This document shows, piece by piece, positions 1 to 9,620 of a stretch of 64,000 nucleotides of DNA (position 1 is its first letter; the number at the start of each line of letters is the position of its first letter). The notes below the pieces were generated by a model that saw nothing but the letters and a program-made list of their open reading frames with translations, ran no database searches and was not told the origin of the DNA. The stretch lies in assembly GCF_008629675.1 (NCBI RefSeq), contig NZ_VWOX01000004.1, forward strand, positions 372,001 to 436,000, read 5' to 3'. Origin of the DNA: Roseiconus nitratireducens. GTDB lineage: Bacteria > Planctomycetota > Planctomycetia > Pirellulales > Pirellulaceae. Both the position numbers and the translations under genes were made by a program.

Positions 1-2357
1 CACATGAGAATCCGGCGTTGGACAGCGCCATTTGCCTGGCTCGGCAAAACGGATTGCCGTTGCTGGTCTACCACGGGCTGAGCGAGCAGTATCCCTACGC
101 CTGCGACCGCCATCATGCGTTCATCCTGCAGGGACATCGCGATGTCCAACGCCAGCTATCCGACCGGGGCATCGTGGCCGCGTTTCATTTGCAACGGCAG
201 GGCAATCGGGGCCCCTACCTGAGAGATCTGACGCGGGCGGCAGCTGTCCTGGTCACCGAAGAAATGCCGGTGCCGCCGGTAACCGGATGGCTGGAGCGTC
301 TGTCGGTCACCACCGAGACGCCCATCGCCACGGTCGACTGCAGCTGTCTTGCCCCGGTCACCCTGGTCGATCGCTCGTTCACGCGGGCGGCCGAGTTTCG
401 GCGCGAGGTGCAGCCGCTACATGAGGAGCGGTTGCAGCGGCCGTACGTCGAACAAGACATCGACGTTTCGATGTGCGACCTGGACTGGATGACGCAAACC
501 TTTGGGCTCAGCCCCCTGTGCCTGCAAGATGCCGACCTGGCCAAGTTGATCGGTCAGTGCCGGATCGACCACACCGTCGCACCGGTCGCCGACACGCCGG
601 GTGGCAGCCGCGCCGGGTACGCACGCTGGAAAAAGTTTCGTGAGCAAAGTCTGCGTCGCTACGGACACGCCCGTCGCAACGCCGCCCGTCGGGACGGCAC
701 CAGCCGGATGAGTGCTTACCTGCACTACGGGATGGTCAGCCCGTTTCGGATCGCTCGCGAAGCGGCTGCTGAGGGCGCGACCAAGTATCTGGATGAGTTG
801 CTGACGTGGCGCGAGTTGTCCTTTCACTTCTGCTTTCATCATCGCGACGAAATTGACTCGCTGGATTCGATTCCCGACTGGGCGCGCACGACCCTGCGGC
901 AACACGCCAAGGACCCACGCGAGGAAGATTGCAGTTGGGAACGATTGGCCCGCGGAAACTCCGGGCGACCGCTTTGGGACGCCGCGCAACGCAGCCTGTT
1001 GAAACACGGTGAATTGCACAACGACCTCCGAATGACCTGGGGCAAGGCGTTCCTCCCCTGGGCATCGTCTCCCGAGCGTGCGCTTCAATTGACGCTGGAC
1101 CTGAATCATCGTTACGCCCTGGACGGACGAAACCCGTCTTCGTTCGGTGGCGTGCTGTGGTGCTACGGACAGTTTGATCATCCGTTTGACCAGGATCGCC
1201 CCATCCTGGGCACCATCCGGCCTCGTTGCCTGGAGCAACACGCGGAGCGATTGGACCTGCAGCGGTTCACGAAAATCGCCGACCGACCCATTGCCGCCAG
1301 CCTGCCGCGGGTCGCAATCGTCGGTGCGGGAATGGCGGGACTGACTGCCGCCCGAACCCTGTCCGACCACGGCATCGACGTCACCGTGTTCGACAAGTCA
1401 CGTGGAGTCGGCGGCCGCATGTCCACGCGACGCGTTGAGCTTCCTGGCCGGGGCGTGCTGCGTTTTGATCATGGCGCGCAATACTTCACCGCTCGCGATG
1501 GGCGATTCTGCCGCTTGGTGAACAGCTGGATGCATGACGGCCTGGCGCAACCTTGGCTGGGCCGCATCGTGCAACTGTCCGCGGACGGATCGATCGAAGA
1601 AGAAAAGCGTGGAACGGCCCGCTACGTCGGCGTCCCGGGAATGAATCAGATCGCAAAGCATCTCGCCGCCGACCTGGTCACTCGACTGCGCACGCCGATC
1701 ACGCGCGTCGCCGGCCAACCCGGATCGTGGACACTGCACGACCAAAGCGGGGAAACCCATGGGCCGTTTGAAATCGTGCTTTGCAACTGCCCGCCGGATC
1801 AAACGCTTCGGTTGATCGACGGGATCAGCCGGCTGGCCGAACCGGTGCGCCAAGTCGAAATGCGGCCGTGTTGGGCCGTGATGCTGGCGGCCGATTGCCT
1901 GGGCGATCTCCCGTTCGACGGAGCGTTCGTGCAAGACAGCCCGATCAGTTGGATTGCGTCAGACCATGCCAAGCCGGGGCGCGACCAGCCACCGACTTGG
2001 ATGATTCACGCCTCGGCGGATTGGTCCCTGCGCCATTTGGAATGCGATCCGGAAATGGTCTCGGAAACCCTGGTTGCCCAATTTCGATCGCTGGTCGGAC
2101 GCGAGGCCGGGCCGGTGTTGTTCCGTCAGGCACATCGCTGGCGTTACGCGGTACCGGCCAGCCCGCTGGAATCGGAGTCGCTGTATGATGCCACCGAAGG
2201 CATTGGCGTGTGTGGCGACTGGTGCGGCGGAGCGAGGATTGAAGCCGCGTACTTGAGCGGATCCGCGCTGGCGGGCGCCGTCCTTCGCGATCACACGATC
2301 GACCGGCCCGCCTGGGGAATCGATCGCCCGCACCAACCGTCCCTGTTCGCCTCCTAG
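1..2357 (+). CDS. Class II-like DNA photolyase fused to a renalase-type FAD oxidoreductase (5' partial)
   Basis: The reading frame is open from the window edge (codons from base 3), and the first visible residues already lie inside the photolyase N-terminal domain, so the true start is upstream; the TTG at 18 is not the start. The first ~420 residues read as a class II CPD photolyase: an N-terminal antenna-type domain, then an FAD-binding domain with LLTWRELSFHFCF, a DLRMTWGK stretch and RYALDGRNPSSFGG near its end. From about base 1311 a second enzyme follows, with the dinucleotide-binding motif GAGMAGLTAA, then KSRGVGGRMSTRR and FDHGAQYFTAR, typical of renalase-like NAD(P)/FAD oxidoreductases (COG3380 type), ending in GVCGDWCGGARIE. 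The photolyase part should repair UV-induced pyrimidine dimers using light. The role of the oxidoreductase half is unknown; supplying reduced flavin is a guess. Confidence 0.85.
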   Translation, partial: HENPALDSAICLARQNGLPLLVYHGLSEQYPYACDRHHAFILQGHRDVQRQLSDRGIVAAFHLQRQGNRGPYLRDLTRAAAVLVTEEMPVPPVTGWLERLSVTTETPIATVDCSCLAPVTLVDRSFTRAAEFRREVQPLHEERLQRPYVEQDIDVSMCDLDWMTQTFGLSPLCLQDADLAKLIGQCRIDHTVAPVADTPGGSRAGYARWKKFREQSLRRYGHARRNAARRDGTSRMSAYLHYGMVSPFRIAREAAAEGATKYLDELLTWRELSFHFCFHHRDEIDSLDSIPDWARTTLRQHAKDPREEDCSWERLARGNSGRPLWDAAQRSLLKHGELHNDLRMTWGKAFLPWASSPERALQLTLDLNHRYALDGRNPSSFGGVLWCYGQFDHPFDQDRPILGTIRPRCLEQHAERLDLQRFTKIADRPIAASLPRVAIVGAGMAGLTAARTLSDHGIDVTVFDKSRGVGGRMSTRRVELPGRGVLRFDHGAQYFTARDGRFCRLVNSWMHDGLAQPWLGRIVQLSADGSIEEEKRGTARYVGVPGMNQIAKHLAADLVTRLRTPITRVAGQPGSWTLHDQSGETHGPFEIVLCNCPPDQTLRLIDGISRLAEPVRQVEMRPCWAVMLAADCLGDLPFDGAFVQDSPISWIASDHAKPGRDQPPTWMIHASADWSLRHLECDPEMVSETLVAQFRSLVGREAGPVLFRQAHRWRYAVPASPLESESLYDATEGIGVCGDWCGGARIEAAYLSGSALAGAVLRDHTIDRPAWGIDRPHQPSLFAS

Positions 2358-2437
2358 GTAGGTCAGGCTGTGCCTGACGACGGAGTTGAATCGGCCTACA
2401 TCACCAACGCATTTGCCGAGCGGCCCTACACGCGGTC

Positions 2438-2534
2438 CACGCTCTGGGCGAGCGTGGCTACATCGGGCTTTCACGCTTCTGGCAAGCGTGGCTACGCCGG
2501 ATTCCACGCTCTGGCGAGCGTGGCTACGTCCGGA
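2438..2534. repeat. Three tandem 33-34 bp palindromic repeats
   Basis: Three successive units begin at 2438, 2472 and 2505. Each holds CACGCT, a loop of about 6 to 8 bases around CTGGCG, and AGCGTGGCTAC, so each can form a small hairpin. They fill most of the gap between the photolyase fusion and the convergent metH. They could serve as bidirectional terminators or be REP-like elements; neither is shown by sequence alone. Confidence 0.7.
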
Positions 2535-2601
2535 TGTCGCCAGGTGTTGTCTGAACACATCTGAGCGAAGCACCGGCAGCATCGCGAAATCGAGCCGCGA
2601 A

Positions 2602-5600
2602 TCATTCCGGCTGGTAAGCCAGGTTGGGCGACAGCCACTTCTCGACTTCTGCGACGGTCAAGTTCTTGCGTTTCGCGTAGTCTTGGATCTGATCGCGGGT
2701 CACCCGATCGACGGCAAAGTACCGTGCATCGGGATGTGCGAAGTACAGACCGCTGACCGAAGCGGCGGGCATCATCGCGAATGAGGGCGTCAGTTCAACG
2801 GACGTATTCGCTTCGGCATCGAGCAAGTCAAATAAGGTCCGTTTCTCCGTGTGGTCGGGACAGGCGGGGTAGCCGGCCGCCGGACGGATTCCGCGATAGG
2901 CTTCGGAGATCAAATCCTCGTGGGAAAGACTTTCTTCGGCTCCGTAAGACCAATCGCGGCGGGCCCGTTGGTGAAGCAACTCGGCGAACGCCTCGGCGCA
3001 TCGGTCGGCGACCGCCTGGACCATGATGGCGTTGTAGTCATCGTGCTTCGCCTTGTACTGCGACGCCAGTTCCTCCGCACCGACTCCCGCGGTGACGACG
3101 AAACCGCCGACGTAGTCTTCGCGACCGGAGCCCACCGGGGCGACGTAATCGGCCAACGAACGGTAGTCGCTTTGACCTTTACGCTCCCACTGCTGCCGCA
3201 GGAAATGGAATCGCGTCAGCTCCTTTTGGCGTGACTCGTCGGTGTACAGGATGACGTCATCGCCGTCGCTGGCCGCCGGCCAGAATCCGTAGACGGCGTT
3301 GGCCTTCAGACTGCCATCGGCGATCGCCTGATCCAGAATGTGGTTGGCATCCCGCAGCAATTCCTTGGCCTGCTCGCCGACCACCTTGTCCTCCAGAATC
3401 TTGGGATACTTCCCTTTCAACTCCCAGGTCATGAAGAACGGCGACCAATCGATGTACTCCCGGATTTCCGCCAGGGGAAAATCCTTCAACACTCGAGTTC
3501 CGGTGAAGGACGGCTTGTCGATCCGCACCTGGTCCCAGTCGGTGGCGAATCGCTTTTCCAACGCCTCGGCGTAGGGAACCAGCTTCTGCTTGCGGTCCTG
3601 GAAACTGGACACCAGCTTGGCCTGCTGCTCGCGATTCTCTGCGACAAACTTGTCACGGGACTCTTCGCTGAGCAACCGTTCCACGACGCCCACGCTGCGG
3701 CTGGCGTCTTTGACGTGCACGACCGGCGCTTCGTAGGCGGGCGCAATTTTGACCGCGGTGTGCTTGGCGCTCGTTGTCGCTCCGCCGATCAGCAGCGGCA
3801 TCGTCATCCCCTGCCGTTTCATTTCGCGAGCGACCGTGATCATTTCATCCAAGCTGGGCGTGATCAGACCGGACAGCCCGATCATGTCGGCATTGTGCTT
3901 GATGGCTTCCTCGAGAATCTTATCGGAACTGACCATCACGCCCAGATCGATCACTTCAAAGTTGTTGCACTGCAACACGACGCCGACGATGTTCTTGCCG
4001 ATGTCATGGACGTCCCCCTTGACGGTGGCGATCAGGAACGTGCCGCGAGCGGAAGCATTCTCCAAACCGGCATCCAGTTTTTCCTGTTCCATGAAGGGTT
4101 CCAGGTAGGCCACGGCTTTCTTCATCACGCGCGCCGATTTGACGACCTGGGGCAGAAACATCTTGCCTTCGCCGAACAGGTCGCCGACGACCTGCATGCC
4201 GTCCATCAACGGGCCTTCGATCACTTGCAGACAACGATCGAAACTCTGCCGCGCCTCCTCGGCATCCTCTTCGATGTACTTGTCGATGCCCTTGATCAAT
4301 GCGTGCTTGATTCGCTGGGCAACGGGTGCTTCACGCCAAGTGAGGTCCTCGGTTGATTTTTTCTTGCCAGATCCTTTGACCGTTTCGGCGAAATCCAGCA
4401 GCCGATCGGTGGCGTCGTCGCGACGGTTGAGCAAAACGTCTTCGACGTGTTCCAGCAAGTCTTTGGGGATTTCCTCGTAAACCTCCAACTGGCCCGCGTT
4501 GACGATCCCCATGTCCAAGCCCGCTTCGATGGCGTGGTACAGGAAGGCGCTGTGCATCGCTTCGCGGACGCGGTCGTTGCCGCGGAAGGAGAAACTGATG
4601 TTGCTGACGCCGCCACTGGTCTTCGCGCCAGGGCATTCCTGTTTGATCCGTCGCACGGCGTTGATGAAATCGACGGCGTAGTTGTTGTGCTCGTCAATCC
4701 CGGTGGCAACGGTCAGGATGTTGGGGTCGAAGATGATGTCTTCCGGCGGGAAGTGCGCCTTGTTGACCAGCAGATCGTAGGCCCGCTTGCAGATCCGCAC
4801 CTTTTCATCTTCGGTGGCCGCCTGCCCTTTTTCGTCGAACGCCATCACCACCGCCGCGGCACCGTATTGGCGCACCAGGTTGGCCCGCCGCAGGAACTCC
4901 TCCTCACCATCCTTCAGCGAGATGGAATTGACGATTGCTTTGCCTTGGACGTTCTGCAGACCGGCTTCCAGGACTTCCCACTTGCTGCTGTCAATCATCA
5001 CCGGCACGGAGGCGGTCACGTCGTCACCGGAGATCAGACGCAAGAACCGCGTCATCGCTTCCACGCCGTCCAGCAGCGCGTCATCAAAGTTGATGTCGAT
5101 GATGGTGGCACCGTTCTGCACCTGCTCCCGAGCGACTTCGACGCCTTCGTCGTAGTTCTCGTCGCGGATCAGCCGGGCAAACTTGCGACTGCCGGTGACG
5201 TTGGTTCGTTCGCCGATCATCGTGAAGGGAACTTCCGGCCGCATGACCATCGGCAGTTGTCCCGACAAGCGGGTGTACACCGGGCCCGGTGACTCCTGCT
5301 TTGGCTTGCAACCTTCGATGCGCTCAGCGAACGCCCGAATGTGATCCGGCGTCGTGCCGCAACAGCCTCCCAGAATGTTGATCCATCCGTTGTCGGCGTA
5401 CTCACCGACGATCTCCGCCATCGCTTTGGGACCCAGATCGAATTCGCCCATTTCATTGGGAAGCCCGGCGTTGGGGTGGCAGCTGATCGGCAGATTGGCG
5501 ACGTGCGAGAGCTCCTCGATGTGGGGACGCATCACGTCCGGACCGAGTGCGCAGTTCATTCCGATCGACAGCATCGGAAAGTGCTCCAACGCCGTGAAGA

Positions 5601-6303
5601 AAGCTTCGACCGATTGGCCGCTGACGAAAGTGCGCCCGCCCTTGTCAAAGGTTCCGCTAACCATCACCGGGACGCGGCGTCCGCCCTCATTGAAGAAATC
5701 CTGGATTGCGAACAGACAGGATTTCAGGTTCAGGGTGTCAATGGCCGTCTCGGGCAACAAGATATCGACCCCGGCATCGACCAGCGAAGCAACCTGGGCC
5801 CGGTAGCTGGCCCGCATCTCCTCAAACGTTGTTTGGCGAAAGGCCGGATCGTCGACCTTGGTGCTGATGGCCAACTGCATCGTCGTCGGTCCGATGGATC
5901 CGGCGACGAAACGCCGCTTGTCGGGTGTGCGTTCGGTCCACTCGTCGGCGGCCTTGCGGGCGCACGCCACCGCCGCGCGGTTGATCTCGTCGACCAGCTC
6001 CAGCGGCAGATCGAACTCCACCATCCCGACCGGCGAGGCACCGAAGGAGTTGGTTTCGACGATGTCGGAGCCGGCGGCGTAGTACTCGCGGTGAATGTCG
6101 GTGATTTTTTCCGGATGGGTCAGGCACAGAATGTCGGAAAAATTCTTCAAATCTTTGTGGTGATCGGCGAAGCGTTCTCCCCGGACCCCGGCCTCATCAA
6201 GCCCCAACCGCTGGATCATCGTGCCCATCGCACCGTCGAGCAGCAGGATCCGTTCGCGAACGAGTTCGGACAGTAAATTGGACGTCGAATCGACTTGAAG
6301 CAT
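2602..6303 (-). CDS. metH: Cobalamin-dependent methionine synthase
   Basis: Transfers a methyl group from 5-methyltetrahydrofolate to homocysteine through protein-bound cobalamin in the cytoplasm. At 1233 residues it matches the usual ~1200-1250. Domains in order: homocysteine-binding barrel ([12 protein letters not shown] near the N-terminus; zinc-ligand cysteines in GMNCALG and [10 protein letters not shown]), pterin-binding domain ([16 protein letters not shown]), cobalamin cap and Rossmann domains with the B12 signature [11 protein letters not shown], and the C-terminal AdoMet activation domain ([12 protein letters not shown]). The ATG at 6303 is chosen because it begins 21 codons before the conserved DGAMGT; the frame is open further upstream (to 6435) but that part is not conserved-looking. 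No riboswitch was recognised upstream. It stands alone, convergent with the photolyase fusion. Confidence 0.97.
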   Translation of the reverse strand: MLQVDSTSNLLSELVRERILLLDGAMGTMIQRLGLDEAGVRGERFADHHKDLKNFSDILCLTHPEKITDIHREYYAAGSDIVETNSFGASPVGMVEFDLPLELVDEINRAAVACARKAADEWTERTPDKRRFVAGSIGPTTMQLAISTKVDDPAFRQTTFEEMRASYRAQVASLVDAGVDILLPETAIDTLNLKSCLFAIQDFFNEGGRRVPVMVSGTFDKGGRTFVSGQSVEAFFTALEHFPMLSIGMNCALGPDVMRPHIEELSHVANLPISCHPNAGLPNEMGEFDLGPKAMAEIVGEYADNGWINILGGCCGTTPDHIRAFAERIEGCKPKQESPGPVYTRLSGQLPMVMRPEVPFTMIGERTNVTGSRKFARLIRDENYDEGVEVAREQVQNGATIIDINFDDALLDGVEAMTRFLRLISGDDVTASVPVMIDSSKWEVLEAGLQNVQGKAIVNSISLKDGEEEFLRRANLVRQYGAAAVVMAFDEKGQAATEDEKVRICKRAYDLLVNKAHFPPEDIIFDPNILTVATGIDEHNNYAVDFINAVRRIKQECPGAKTSGGVSNISFSFRGNDRVREAMHSAFLYHAIEAGLDMGIVNAGQLEVYEEIPKDLLEHVEDVLLNRRDDATDRLLDFAETVKGSGKKKSTEDLTWREAPVAQRIKHALIKGIDKYIEEDAEEARQSFDRCLQVIEGPLMDGMQVVGDLFGEGKMFLPQVVKSARVMKKAVAYLEPFMEQEKLDAGLENASARGTFLIATVKGDVHDIGKNIVGVVLQCNNFEVIDLGVMVSSDKILEEAIKHNADMIGLSGLITPSLDEMITVAREMKRQGMTMPLLIGGATTSAKHTAVKIAPAYEAPVVHVKDASRSVGVVERLLSEESRDKFVAENREQQAKLVSSFQDRKQKLVPYAEALEKRFATDWDQVRIDKPSFTGTRVLKDFPLAEIREYIDWSPFFMTWELKGKYPKILEDKVVGEQAKELLRDANHILDQAIADGSLKANAVYGFWPAASDGDDVILYTDESRQKELTRFHFLRQQWERKGQSDYRSLADYVAPVGSGREDYVGGFVVTAGVGAEELASQYKAKHDDYNAIMVQAVADRCAEAFAELLHQRARRDWSYGAEESLSHEDLISEAYRGIRPAAGYPACPDHTEKRTLFDLLDAEANTSVELTPSFAMMPAASVSGLYFAHPDARYFAVDRVTRDQIQDYAKRKNLTVAEVEKWLSPNLAYQPE

Positions 6304-6471
6304 GTTGAATTCGTAGGAAAGTGTCGGTGTTTGAACGCCGTTATTCTCGCGGGACAGGGAAAAATCACAAGGCGAACCGCCAAAGTCGCCCGCATTCAGC
6401 CTTGCCGTCGGTGTCTCCGTTTCGTTATTCCGCACCAGTCAGAGGACAGACTCCACCGTGGAAAATCGCTG

Positions 6472-7821
6472 ATGGACCAGCAACGTGACACCTCCAGGCC
6501 GCCGATGAGTTCGCATCCTACCTCGCGTCCGATGCCAATCGACCGGCCCCCTTCGCCCCACCGATCCCACCCGCCGCACGCGGCGATCGCACTCGCCGAG
6601 CCCGCGCCGCCTGTGTCCCGGGAGGGTATTCCGTCCGGGCGTCCGGCCCAGGCGACTCCGCGCCGGACACCCCCACCCCCTTCCAACGGGCGGTCTGGAG
6701 CGGTGGCCGGAATGCCGGGAGCGACCGCAGCCCTGCCGATCCTGTTCGAGCTGCCCAATTTAACCATTGATCCTTCCGAACTGGCACCTGCGGATGACCG
6801 CCAGCCGATCGAACAAGCCTGTCACGCGGCGCACCAGGGACCGCCGGCCGGGCACGTCAATCCGCCGCCGGGAACGCAACATTTCGACGAGGCGCCTGCC
6901 GGCGACACGCCGCCAAATTCCGCCTGGTGGCCGCAACCCGTGACGCCCCCCGACGCCGACGCGTCCTGGGAACCAGCGCCGATGCGCCACGCGTCCGCTG
7001 AAGCGATCGGTTCGGCACCGTCCGTGGAAGACGACAACTTCGCGCAGGAAAACCCAGACGGCCGACAGGACGCCGACGATCCGGCGGCCGAACCGGGCGG
7101 ATCCATCCGAAGCCTGTCCCTGGCAAAGACCTGGATCCGTCGCGCCGATTCGCTGATCCGGCTCAACCCGATCGCGTCAATGTCGGCGTTGGCATTGCTG
7201 CTGGTCTCGCTGGCATTCGCAGCGGGACTGGCCCTCCGACCGAGCGACTCCGTCTCCCACGAACCGCCGATGGCGGAGGCCGTGCCTGATTCGCTGGGCG
7301 AATTCTCTCCGCCGGACCACCCGTCACACGATCACCTTGGGAAGGCCCCCAGTGCTTCCGTGGCGCCGATGGCTACCACCGATTTGAGACCCGCGCAGCC
7401 CGAATCCGGGACCGCTCCTTCCGCGGCACAGCAAATCGTTGACGCGGCTCAGGCGTTGGAATCCGACTCGATCGAGAACGCCTTGAACCGGGCCCTCTCC
7501 AGCGACCCGGCCGAAGCGTCGTCGCAAACCTCGACACCCCCGAGTGGCTCGACGTCCCCGGGGGCTCTGGGTGCGCCCACGTCACGCCAGACGAACACGC
7601 CGACTTGGACGACACCCTCGGCGGCGGATTCTCCCGAAGCCATCGTTGCCTATCGAACCACCGAAAGCGGCCCGGAAGCAGCCGAGTCGCTGCCGTCCGA
7701 ATCCACCCCGGCTCCCGCCGGCGGCAGCGGATTCCGCTACAGCAACACACCCCACGCGATGGGTGACCTGCTGGGAATCTTGGATGCCTGGGAAGCCGGC
7801 GCGTCGAAACCCTCCAATTGA
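6472..7821 (+). CDS. Proline-rich single-pass membrane protein, unknown function
   Basis: A 449-residue protein of low complexity, rich in Pro, Ala, Ser and Asp. Its only clear feature is one hydrophobic segment at about residues 236-256 (SMSALALLLVSLAFAAGLAL), with a ~235-residue presumably cytoplasmic N-terminal arm and a Ser/Pro/Thr-rich C-terminal arm. The ATG at 6472 is chosen because upstream in-frame codons overlap the metH start region and look non-coding. The stop lies 26 bases before the next gene, which encodes a MinD/BY-kinase-like ATPase with a similarly disordered N-terminal half, so the two are probably an operon and may be partners, as membrane co-polymerase/kinase pairs are in polysaccharide export. 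That role is an inference; no polysaccharide-copolymerase motif was recognised. Confidence 0.7.
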   Translation: MDQQRDTSRPPMSSHPTSRPMPIDRPPSPHRSHPPHAAIALAEPAPPVSREGIPSGRPAQATPRRTPPPPSNGRSGAVAGMPGATAALPILFELPNLTIDPSELAPADDRQPIEQACHAAHQGPPAGHVNPPPGTQHFDEAPAGDTPPNSAWWPQPVTPPDADASWEPAPMRHASAEAIGSAPSVEDDNFAQENPDGRQDADDPAAEPGGSIRSLSLAKTWIRRADSLIRLNPIASMSALALLLVSLAFAAGLALRPSDSVSHEPPMAEAVPDSLGEFSPPDHPSHDHLGKAPSASVAPMATTDLRPAQPESGTAPSAAQQIVDAAQALESDSIENALNRALSSDPAEASSQTSTPPSGSTSPGALGAPTSRQTNTPTWTTPSAADSPEAIVAYRTTESGPEAAESLPSESTPAPAGGSGFRYSNTPHAMGDLLGILDAWEAGASKPSN

Positions 7822-7847
7822 ATGTCTCCGGACCGAAGCAGACCATC

Positions 7848-9356
7848 ATGAAGACCGACGAATCATTTATCGGCGCGTTCGCCCGACACCGTCGCTTGTC
7901 CACACAGGATCCGACGCGCGATCAGTCCGCCGACCGGAACGCCGCGTCCAGTGAGTCTCCATCGGGCACAGCGGCCGTCTCCCAAGACGATCGACAGCAT
8001 GCTCCGGCTTCCGGACAGCCGGCGGCAAGTCATCGTGCCAACACGGGATCGCGTGACGCGGTCGACCCGACCGGGGTTGACCAGACTTGGGTCGGCGAAT
8101 TTGACGGCCAAAGCTTGCGAATCGACACGCCGGCAGCGACGCAGGCACTCGACGCATGGCACGGCCCGCTGGAAGAGGTTCCGCGATTCGTCACAACCGA
8201 TCCAATTCCCAGCGTGGATCCGGCGGATCGCAACCCAGGATCGGTAAACCATCGCGCCGATCCTCCGGGCTCCAGGCACACAAACCGTGGAAACCAAACC
8301 GCGGGCCCCGTCGATCGTCCGACTCCCACCACGGCACCGGGCGCGACGAACACAACGGCAGCCACATCACGCCAGGCACCGGAATCAACACCCACGTCGG
8401 CCCCGTTGACGAGCCACGCGCCGACGGATTCGTCGACGCCGGTCCCGCCGGTGAATGCTGCGGCGGTCGCTGAGCTCAACTCATCCGGTGCCTCCGCGTC
8501 AAAATCCGCCGCAACCGCTTCACGCCCGCCGATCAACTCCACCGTGACGGGCGGATCATCACCGGCCGCAAAACCAGTGGAGAAAACGGCGACGCAACAA
8601 CCCGCCAAGACAGAAGCTCCGACTCCGGGTCCAGCGACCCATCCGGACAAGTCCGGTCAGAGCCATCCGGCCGGTCGTTCGCCCTCCGCAACGGAGTCCC
8701 GCAAGAAAACACGCTGGGCAGGCGCAGCTTGGGAGGTCGACGCCTTCGACATTCCCCAGCGTGTCGCCGACTTGTTCTTCGACGAATCGTTCTTCCGCTC
8801 GATCGCGGTCCAAATGAATCAAGCCGTGCGAGCAGGTTTGCAAACCATGCTGGTGACCAGCGTCTCCGCTGGCGAGGGTCGGTCGACCGTCGCCATCGGG
8901 ACGGCGATCTCGGCCGCCGCATCGGGCTTGCGCGTGGCGTTGGTCGATGTCGATGCGGAATCACCGCATCTGGTGGATCACCTGGGCCTGGAAATCGACT
9001 CCGACTGGGTCACGGCCATTCGTCACGGTGAGACTCTGGAGAGTGTTGCGGTGCTTTCGCTGGAAGACACGCTGACGCTGTTGCCGCTGACAACCAGCTT
9101 GAAGTCCAAGGCGCCGGTCACACCCAATGAGATCGACCAACTGTGCCAACGCGTGACCGACTGTTTCGATCTGGTGTTGTTCGACGGCCCGACGGCCGCC
9201 AGCTGGCCGGCGTCCCGAATCGCCGCGGCGATGGACTCCTGCTTGATCGTCCGCGACATCCGTCAAACCAGCCAACAGGACGTCGCATCAATCGCCGATC
9301 AATTTCGCGCCAAGGGTGTCCAAGGCCTGGGCGTGGTCGACAACTTCTGCCAGTGA
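7848..9356 (+). CDS. MinD/BY-kinase-like P-loop ATPase with a long disordered N-terminus and degenerate Walker A
   Basis: A 502-residue protein. Residues 1 to ~300 are Pro/Thr/Ser/Ala-rich and presumably disordered. The C-terminal ~200 residues have the fold pattern of ParA/MinD and bacterial tyrosine kinase (CpsD/Wzc) ATPases: MLVTSVSAGEGRST, ALVDVDAESPHL (Walker A'), and LVLFDGP with D446 (Walker B). The expected lysine before the Ser-Thr of Walker A is arginine (R345 in GEGRST) and the deviant upstream lysine is absent, so ATP hydrolysis may be weak or lost. No tyrosine cluster is present at the C-terminus. The ATG at 7848 is chosen over the TTG overlapping the upstream stop. Context with the membrane protein upstream suggests surface-polymer or envelope work. 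A catalytically inactive regulatory paralogue is the main alternative. Confidence 0.75.
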   Translation: MKTDESFIGAFARHRRLSTQDPTRDQSADRNAASSESPSGTAAVSQDDRQHAPASGQPAASHRANTGSRDAVDPTGVDQTWVGEFDGQSLRIDTPAATQALDAWHGPLEEVPRFVTTDPIPSVDPADRNPGSVNHRADPPGSRHTNRGNQTAGPVDRPTPTTAPGATNTTAATSRQAPESTPTSAPLTSHAPTDSSTPVPPVNAAAVAELNSSGASASKSAATASRPPINSTVTGGSSPAAKPVEKTATQQPAKTEAPTPGPATHPDKSGQSHPAGRSPSATESRKKTRWAGAAWEVDAFDIPQRVADLFFDESFFRSIAVQMNQAVRAGLQTMLVTSVSAGEGRSTVAIGTAISAAASGLRVALVDVDAESPHLVDHLGLEIDSDWVTAIRHGETLESVAVLSLEDTLTLLPLTTSLKSKAPVTPNEIDQLCQRVTDCFDLVLFDGPTAASWPASRIAAAMDSCLIVRDIRQTSQQDVASIADQFRAKGVQGLGVVDNFCQ

Positions 9357-9378
9357 CGCCTGAGGCGCGCGGCTTGGC

Positions 9379-9524
9379 TTCACCCTCCCTCCGGGAGGGT
9401 CGCGGAGGAGCCCCGCGACGACGCGGGGAGGGTTGCCCGGCCCGATTGATTTCAGTGGGTTCACGAACAAACCCTCCCCAAAGGCTCGTGCCTCGCCTTT
9501 GACCCTCCCCGGAGGAAGGGTGAA
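9379..9524. repeat. Intergenic element with inverted TTCACCCTCC ends, copy 1
   Basis: The element begins with TTCACCCTCCCTCCGGGAGG and ends in a matching inverted arm finishing GGAAGGGTGAA, with GC-rich internal hairpins (CCCCGCG/CGCGGGG). A second copy with the same ends lies at 21637-21759. It sits between the convergent ATPase gene and the kinase gene. No coding capacity is evident, so it is a non-autonomous MITE-like or REP-like element. Confidence 0.7.
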
Positions 9525-9620
9525 TTTCAGAATCGAGTGGTAAAGCCTTGAAAAGAACGCCGGCCACGGTCCCCCAAACCTGTCCTGGCAAATCGATCCC
9601 CGACGAGGCACCGAAGCCAA

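Noticed and set aside
6304..6471. Cobalamin or SAM/SAH riboswitch between metH and the divergent gene
   Set aside because: No B12-box or SAM/SAH aptamer core was recognised in the 168 bp gap.
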